A stretch of DNA of 64,000 nucleotides from NCBI GenBank assembly GCA_023014365.1, contig JAEBUN010000015.1:372001-436000 (forward strand), written 5' to 3'. How positions within the stretch are numbered: position 1 is the stretch's first letter; each line of letters opens with the position of its first letter. Under the pieces are notes generated by a model. It worked only from the letters and a program-made list of their open reading frames with translations. It did not search any database and had not been told where the DNA came from. This document shows, piece after piece, positions 57,801-64,000 of this stretch. This stretch comes from Lepiota brunneoincarnata (lineage: Eukaryota; Basidiomycota; Agaricomycetes; Agaricales; Agaricaceae). Both the position numbers and the translations under genes were made by a program.

Positions 57801-58885
57801 TTTCCAGCACGTATACCTGAACACAGAGAGATTTTATGACTTCCTCGTCTTCATGGACCGAGCGAACATGGGTGCCATTCTTTGTGAAGATCCATTGGCG
57901 ATCAAAGCACCAGATTGCCTCTCCTTAGAGATGCGATGGAACATCCAGCAGTTTTTGCCACCAACTATCCAAGTAGAATTCGGCTCGGTAGTCCAATACT
58001 ACCTACTCAACCTGTTCCAGATCAGGCAGAAGACTAACTGCGTCACGAGGAAACCGCTGCGGATTCTCGACAACGGCACTCCTGACAACTCACAAAAGGA
58101 TGCAGCCAAAGCTAGCGAGTCTGAAGCCATAATTGACTTCATTACCCACCGATTGACTCGCAGGCTTCTGAAGATCGTTGGGTCCATTCAAGAAGGCTAT
58201 CGTGAATCCCTTTTGGATCCTGAGACTGCCAAGAGCTTCGCATTCCCTACATTGCCTGGCAGCTACCTCCATTTTGATAACCCCGCCCTTGAATTCATCA
58301 AGTCAGTGTGCGAGGTCTTTTCCTTGGCAAAATCTTATGACATCGAGATTCGATTGATGAAAAGGAACCTCCTGGAACTACTGGGCATTCGAGAGTTTGC
58401 TAGCGAAGCCGCGTTCAAGAATCCATGCGACCCGCTCAAATTGCCCAACGTACCCTGTTGCCACTGCGACATTCTACGCGATTTTGACTTCTGCAGAGAT
58501 CCAGACCTGGGCGCCGGGTCCCAAACAGCCGTACCTAAGTGGTTCTGCTCAAGCTGCACTGGCGAGTACGATCGCGTGGCCATCGAGTTCATGTTGATCG
58601 GACTGTTACACACCATGGAGCGAAGTTTTTCATTGCAAGATCTCCGGTGTCTCAAGTGCGAACAAATACGATCAGATAATTTATCGCGGCACTGCCAATG
58701 CTCAGGATCTTACCTTTGCACCCTAAGCAGAGCAGATACACGCCGCAAGATCCGTACCATGACCAATGTCGCCATATTCTATAATTTACCACGCCTCAAG
58801 GTAAGAGTTTCACAAAACGCCGACTCGTCTACATGTTGATCCGTCGCCATAGGAATGTTCGCAGACTCTGCTGGCAAATTGGTAA
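51819..58885 (+). CDS. POL2: DNA polymerase epsilon catalytic subunit A
   Basis: Eight exons: 51819-52109, 52162-52287, 52342-53052, 53104-53421, 53478-53658, 53709-56360, 56407-58800, 58853-58885. Their sum is 6706 nt, one more than a multiple of three; about 2234 residues, close to the family's 2200-2290. The N-terminus is Gly/Arg-rich. The 3'-5' exonuclease has Exo I FDIETTK and Exo [11 protein letters not shown]. The polymerase domain has motif A ([11 protein letters not shown]), motif B ([14 protein letters not shown]) and the epsilon-type motif C LDTDGIW. An inactivated second polymerase half follows, and the C-terminus carries two cysteine clusters ([13 protein letters not shown]...CSSC and CLKCEQI...CQC) for the B subunit and iron-sulphur or zinc. 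The enzyme is the leading-strand replicase. One extra base near 53248-53252 (between ETG and FAKDSEDEY) breaks the frame. Confidence 0.93.
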
Positions 58886-58995
58886 TCGCTTTCGCTGTGT
58901 GGAATTCTATTCAGGTTGAAGTAATTCATACATCAAGATATCATCATAGATGTAATCATGACAATGTACAGCAATATACGCTTTGAAATTACGGC

Positions 58996-61900
58996 TTAAA
59001 GGCTCCATCTGAGAATACCGATGGAAGTCCAGTACGACAACCAGGATGAAACGTCCTCAATTCCGAGCTGTGCCAGGTTCGAGAGGGCCGGCACAGTAGC
59101 CTCAGCCTGTAACGTCGAAAGTCGGGGAAAGCCGAAGGCCTCGCCATCTTTACAGTTCGGAGGTTTGCTCGCCGACTGGTAGAAGTCCAACAGTTGGATT
59201 GACGAAGCAGGGACCTTGTTGGAGGCATCGACCGACCTTTCGAGTGCATCTAACCATTCCGCATAGGGCACTAATGGCACACATAAGGCCTCTGAGATCA
59301 GTCTGAACAGCCGTGTCCATGTCGTTGGTTGCGGATGGACCAGGTGTAAGAATGGAGACGAGCTTGAGCGCATCCTTGTGAATATATTGGCAGCCAAGTG
59401 CACAGGGATCCAGGACGTACACTGGAGGTGCTGCAGTGAGCTCTACAGCAGAAAATCCCATCGTACCGTACTCACCCCAGGTGCATCTGGGAGACAATGC
59501 AACGCATAGGCAGTCTGAACGATGCTGGGGACCCACTCGTTCACACTCCAAAATCCGTTTCTGCCCCCACTGAGCTGCCCTATGCGTACAACAACACACT
59601 TGATGGATGTCTGCTGCACCGCACGGTACAAAATTTGCTCAGCTACCCATTTGGATTCCGGATAGCCCGAACCAACGGCAATGCTCGCATCCGGTAACAC
59701 CGCTTCCGGCGCAGATCCATTCCTCCAGTCTACAGATCATCAGCCCTGCATAGAATAAAACGGAATTCGATTTCGTACGCACTTCTCGCGACCCCAATAG
59801 AGCTTGCGAACACAAGACGCGGCGGTTCTTCTTTTGGAGACGAAAGGCAGAGGTCAATTAACGCCCTTGTTCCAGATATCAGAGGTTCCATGGAAGATAT
59901 GGAAACATTGAAATCAACGCGCCAGGCTTGGAAAGGTCTTCAGATAACTGGAAGAATATTGATGCAACCTTTTACCTATATGCAAAACGCTCGTGATGCT
60001 TTTCCGGAGTTCTTCATATTGTTCTTCTGACAATCCTAGAAATGGGCGATCGGCTTCACCCTCGATGAAGACCAGTTTGTCAGAGCTAAGAAGGGCAGTG
60101 TCTATGCCTCGGGTCCCGAACGCCGAACTTTGCCTCTCCAAAGACCCGATCCCGCTTTTGCGATTCATGCAATAAATTTTCGCGACCGCATTATCCAGAA
60201 TTAGCGTCTCCAGGACATAAGACCCTAGACCGCCAGTGCTTCCCGTAAGCAAGATTGTTTCTCGCGCTGCAACTTCACCAGCCGTTGGCCTATGCTGTGT
60301 GAAGCCTTCAGAGTATTTATCCACTAGGTCGTTCATTTGCTGTACAGTCCCTTCAGTCGGATCAACATTGCAGCCATCCACCACACTCTCGAGGTATCCG
60401 GAAAGGCGACTAATGGTCGGATAGAGGTAGACGAAATTGATCGGTACAGTTGAAGTGTCAACACCCAAGGAACGAAGGATGTTTAATAAGTTGTTGCGGA
60501 TCCACGTGGCTTTCAGACTATTAGATTAAAGGGAATTTTGAATAAATTTCGTGTTAAGGGAGAATCATGCAACAAACCTATCGCAGCCAGAGAGGAAAAG
60601 GTCATCACTGTCTCGCAACCCCCGTCCCATCACCTGCTCGACGAGCCGGGAGACGTATAACCGGCTGTCCCGTAAACTAGATGCTCCTGGTGCATCAAAT
60701 CGAACAAGGGAAGCATTTTCCAAGTCGGTGTATCCCCTGTCGATCTCTTCTTCATATTTGCTGATGATGACCTGTCGCCTCGGTGTACCTTTTGGGGTAT
60801 ACTGGAAAGGTTTTGATGGGTGTGTGAAAAGGATGATCTATAGAGACAATAAGACTATTGCGATCGAAGAGCGGCGAGAATCACTACCTCCTTGAATATC
60901 CTACTATGCGATGGACCAAAATCATTTGCCTCTTGGATACTGGACCTGTAATACCAATTCTTATTGTTTCCGTTGGTCACGATACGACACGAACCTACCA
61001 GACGGCGTTACGGAAGGTAACCAACTTCTCTTCATCACCTGAGTTGAATGTGTATTCAGGTTTGAGCTCAATAAGTACGCCTGCCTGAAAACGCCCCCTT
61101 CCAAAGATGACGGAGCTCTGGACCATAGGATGCCTGTTTATAATGATTTCTAAATGGTGTTTCAGAGACGTAGGATGTATAAATGGCGGCTGATACTACC
61201 CATGGGAACAGGGTTCGTCTATAGAGTGATCCAGTCGATTATGCAGAATTCGGTTGACATCGTCATCGGAGGAACCCACCTTTTCCCCATTCGAATGCAT
61301 AATCTGGTCATCAGCCCTAAATGTGCGTCAGTCGAGCAACTGACATTGTGATTCATCTGCCTCCGCACACCTGCCGTAGATCTTCATCAAATCAGGATTT
61401 GTCGGGTGACGGATGACTAGATCACTTGTGTCATATAGCTTGTCGCCATCATGAACGGTGTTAATGGTAGCCGGGGTATGGGACGAGGTTGCCTTAGGTG
61501 CTGCTTAGTTCCTTTCGTCTCCCGTGTGCTGAAAATTTGGATTTACTTTAAACAATAATTGGTATACGCCTTCCTGCGAGTCCTGTTCAAGCAAAACAGG
61601 CTCTGCGTGGGAGGAGATCTGCCATTAGCAGGATGAGTCAAAATCAGTTTGGTAGTTGGGATGGGGGACAATTGCCTTGAAGTATTCCCACCCCTCGATC
61701 GGCGGCACCTCTAAAACAACCTTAATCTTCTCGTTCCTCGGGCCGTAGGGTGGATGACTCACTTGGGAGAAAGCTAGAGACACCACCTAATTCCGTGCTA
61801 TTTTCTTGTGTTTAACAGAAATTTTCATAATATCCAGTGATGGGTCTCACGCTCCATAGAACGGGTACAGACATATACCAAGGCCTGACAACATGTCACC

Positions 61901-63268
61901 CACCGCTTTCTGTATAGGTGCGCCTCCAAACATCTATTGCCACTGCTGTTAGTACCGAACCAATTCGTCGCGCCGAACCACTTACAATAGCCTCAAACTT
62001 CTGCAGCTCGACGAGCTTTTCTGGGTTTTGTGACCATTCCTATCGGCCGCTTAAAAGTGTTGTTAAGTTAAAGTTTAACAGACACACCTCAAGGAAGGTG
62101 GGAACACAGAAAATCAACCGGCTGTTACAGGCGGTCGCACTCTTGAATAGATCTTCTGGCGTTATCATTACCGGTGGGTCTTTAGGTGCGAAATTAGAGA
62201 GTGTGACGCCAGTCATTGTCTAAAAGAGTTTCAGTTATTTCAGGATAGTTGCTATGTTTCCTAACATACCGCCCATGACAGCGAAACGACACCCATCGCG
62301 TCTTGCGTATGAATTAGGGAGCCATTAGTCAAGTAACTGCGGGGCACAACACTTACGGAAGAATGGTAGTGAATGATTTGACAAAATACGCCCGCATATG
62401 TCGGTTTCTCCATAACCTGCGAGTCGCTCGTCAGCCACAAGAGGGAGAAAAGATGATTGGCTTCAAAGCCTCGTACACGGCTGCGAACCCCATTCGATCA
62501 AGTTGCGATGACTAAGTAGAATTGGTTTAGGGAAAGATGTAGAGCCTTTCAGAGAAGGCGATCAGAATACTAAAAGCCGCATTGAGTTGGAGATGAATAC
62601 CAGATGAATGCAAAATCAAGACAACATCATCAATGGTCTGTTTTTGCATAGGCGGGAGGAGATCGAGACAAGACATATGTCTCGTGAATAAGAAGTCAAA
62701 GCTGGGAGCATCTAGCAGGCTAATTTCCAGCGGATTCTGACCGTCTCTGACCAAATTACAGGCAGCTTTTGCCGTACGCTGGGTCGCATCGTCTTTGCTA
62801 ACTACGAGGTGCCGGACTTTCATCTTCTGCAGTAGGTTGGCGACACCATGCTCTGAGTTGCGTGGAGATATAGGAAATGCGCGATACCCAGCGCGCATAA
62901 TTCCCGCAGTCAGCGCGAAATACGAGAATTGGTCTACGATGTCGTAAGCCGCTGTACATCGAGTCCAGAGCTAAATAATAAGACGAACCAATGACTGCTA
63001 AAATCCCGATAACGGGGACATCGTGTGTATCTTTGAGAGTCGAGACTAAACTCAACAATGTACGCGCTGCTGTGTGAATAGCTCTGCCGGCTTGTCCCCA
63101 AGTAATTGTCTGTCCGAGGCCATCATTATCGTAGATAAAGAGAGGATGTGCCCCGCTGTTATGCAGATGATGGTCATATATCTCTGGAATGGAAAGAGAG
63201 CCATCCAGAGGAGGTGGGAGGAAGGTTGCAGAAATTTGTGCCTGGGGGCAGGGGGGAAGAAAAGGCAT
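58996..63268 (-). CDS. NRPS-like adenylate-forming reductase (A-T-R)
   Basis: Minus strand, start near 63268 (MPFLPPCPQAQISATF), many introns. The adenylation domain includes TAGIMRAGYRAFPISPRNS (about 62,870), a P-loop-like SSGSTSFPKP interrupted by an intron (about 62,530-62,610) and MFGGAPIQ (about 61,910-61,930). A carrier domain follows near 60,460 (LGVDTST as likely phosphopantetheine site). The reductase domain has the NADPH motif LTGSTGGLGSYVLE (about 60,255), LVFASSIGVA, and the catalytic Tyr-x3-Lys in GYPESKWVAEQ (about 59,660). It would activate a carboxylic acid, hold it as a thioester and reduce it to an aldehyde; the substrate cannot be read from sequence. Exons between 60,500 and 62,500 are uncertain and stops may mark damage. 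It is convergent with POL2 (110 bp). Confidence 0.72.
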
Positions 63269-63588
63269 TCCGTTGGTTCATGCAAGCGAGGTCCATCGTC
63301 TCATTACTTTTGTACTTTGCCAAGCTTACCCTGTGCTACGCTTGAGTGAAGGCATTGTCACTGTGAGTGATTGCCTTGTTTATTTACGTACGGTTTGCCT
63401 GTGAATTACTCACGCCACCATGAATGTTGTCTGGTCACAGCTCTGATATCAAAACCTGCCCATCGCCGCCCTTGACGGTGTCCAATTCACGCCATCTTTC
63501 CATACTACCACCAATCTGTTCATAAGGTCTCAGCACCGATTCCCCTCCTTTCCTTTCCCTTATCTTATTACCTTCTGCTTATGCCGCG

Positions 63589-64000
63589 ATGTCTTCGGCG
63601 CACGGACACAGGCACACCGGCTCCGTGAGCCAGAATCACAAAGCACAGCTTGCTAATGCCTATAATGAACTCGGGAAGGAGCTTTCTTCGTCGAAATTAC
63701 GGGTTGTTGGGAATTATACGCTAGGCAAGGTCATTGGAGAAGGTGAGCATTGACGCATCACCACGCACTGTCATCAGCTTGACTGGGCAACTTAGGCACC
63801 TATGGCAAGGTACGCATAGGCACTCACCGGCTCACGTCGACCCGGGTTGCCATCAAGCAAATACCAAAAGCCATGTCTGCAACTCTCACCCGCGAAATCC
63901 ATCATCACCGCCAACTTCACCACCCACACATTGCACAAATGTACGAAGTTATCGCCACTGAGTCTTCTATTTGGATTGTCACCGAGCTCTGCTGTGGGGG
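63589..64000 (+). CDS. Ser/Thr protein kinase, N-terminal part, cut by the window edge
   Basis: The start at 63589 gives MSSAHGHRHTGSVSQ. Exon 1 ends at 63742 inside the glycine-rich loop (GKVIGEG) and exon 2 starts at 63796 (TYGKVRIGTH). The catalytic Lys is in VAIKQIPK, the helix-C Glu is in TREIHHHRQLHHPHI, and the hinge is IWIVTELCCGG, where the window stops. Loop and hinge sequences suggest the CAMK/AMPK-related group (Kin4/Hsl1-like), but the activation loop is outside the window. It is divergent from the reductase with 320 bp between starts. Confidence 0.8.

Overview
This window looks like a chromosome segment from a filamentous basidiomycete (Agaricomycetes; a Cantharellales/Rhizoctonia-like fungus is my best guess, inferred only from gene content). 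Protein-coding genes are dense and broken by many introns of about 45-65 bp, the tRNA genes carry introns, and the gene set is typical of such fungi: sphingolipid C9-methyltransferase, an NRPS-like adenylate-forming reductase, a CSC1-type channel and an SPX-RING protein.

Layout. (1) 1-29,300 is a repeat block with no host gene that I can support. It holds the 5' end of a gypsy-type element running off the left edge (LTR 1022-1686, minus strand), an integrase/chromodomain relic (about 1815-2830), a degenerate minisatellite, a Tc1 element (4695-6300), and a 20.3-kb nest of LTR retrotransposons. The outermost element of the nest (6581-26880, 5-bp target duplication CCACC) was hit by a solo LTR (7643-8304, ACCCA), by a different Ty3-type element (13800-19392, CCGC) and by a shorter relative of itself (19769-25711, ACCAC). 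(2) 29,323-39,080 is a gene island: FAF2/UBXD8-like UBX protein, essential myosin light chain, a putative proteasome-assembly chaperone, a CSC1/DUF221 channel and a sphingolipid methyltransferase. (3) 39,081-46,190 is a second repeat block: a CACTA-like fold-back element (40026-45516) containing a TA-flanked transposon, two Tc1 elements and another solo LTR, nested inside one another. (4) 46,198-64,000 is a second gene island: tRNA-Leu, SPX-RING protein, an unrecognised Ser/Thr/Pro-rich protein, mitochondrial release factor 1, tRNA-Val, DNA polymerase epsilon catalytic subunit, an A-T-R adenylate-forming reductase and the start of a Ser/Thr kinase.

The most interesting signals are in the mobile elements. 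Two unrelated LTR families carry, just after the 5' LTR, an 11-12 nt sequence exactly complementary to a site about 30 nt downstream of the LTR TATA box, the signature of self-primed (Tf1/sushi-type) reverse transcription. One of these families has an extra ORF with three zinc knuckles after the chromodomain. The element at 13800 is studded with the palindrome CTAAGCTTAG. Two Tc1 families have ~210-bp terminal repeats, each with a facing pair of the same motif. The repeat blocks are almost empty of CpG, and LTR comparisons show decay of CpG to TpG/CpA on both strands, while the gene islands keep normal CpG.

Three conserved genes (CSC1-like, SPX-RING, POL2) each carry one apparent extra base that breaks the frame. 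I read these as probable sequence errors rather than three independent pseudogenes.
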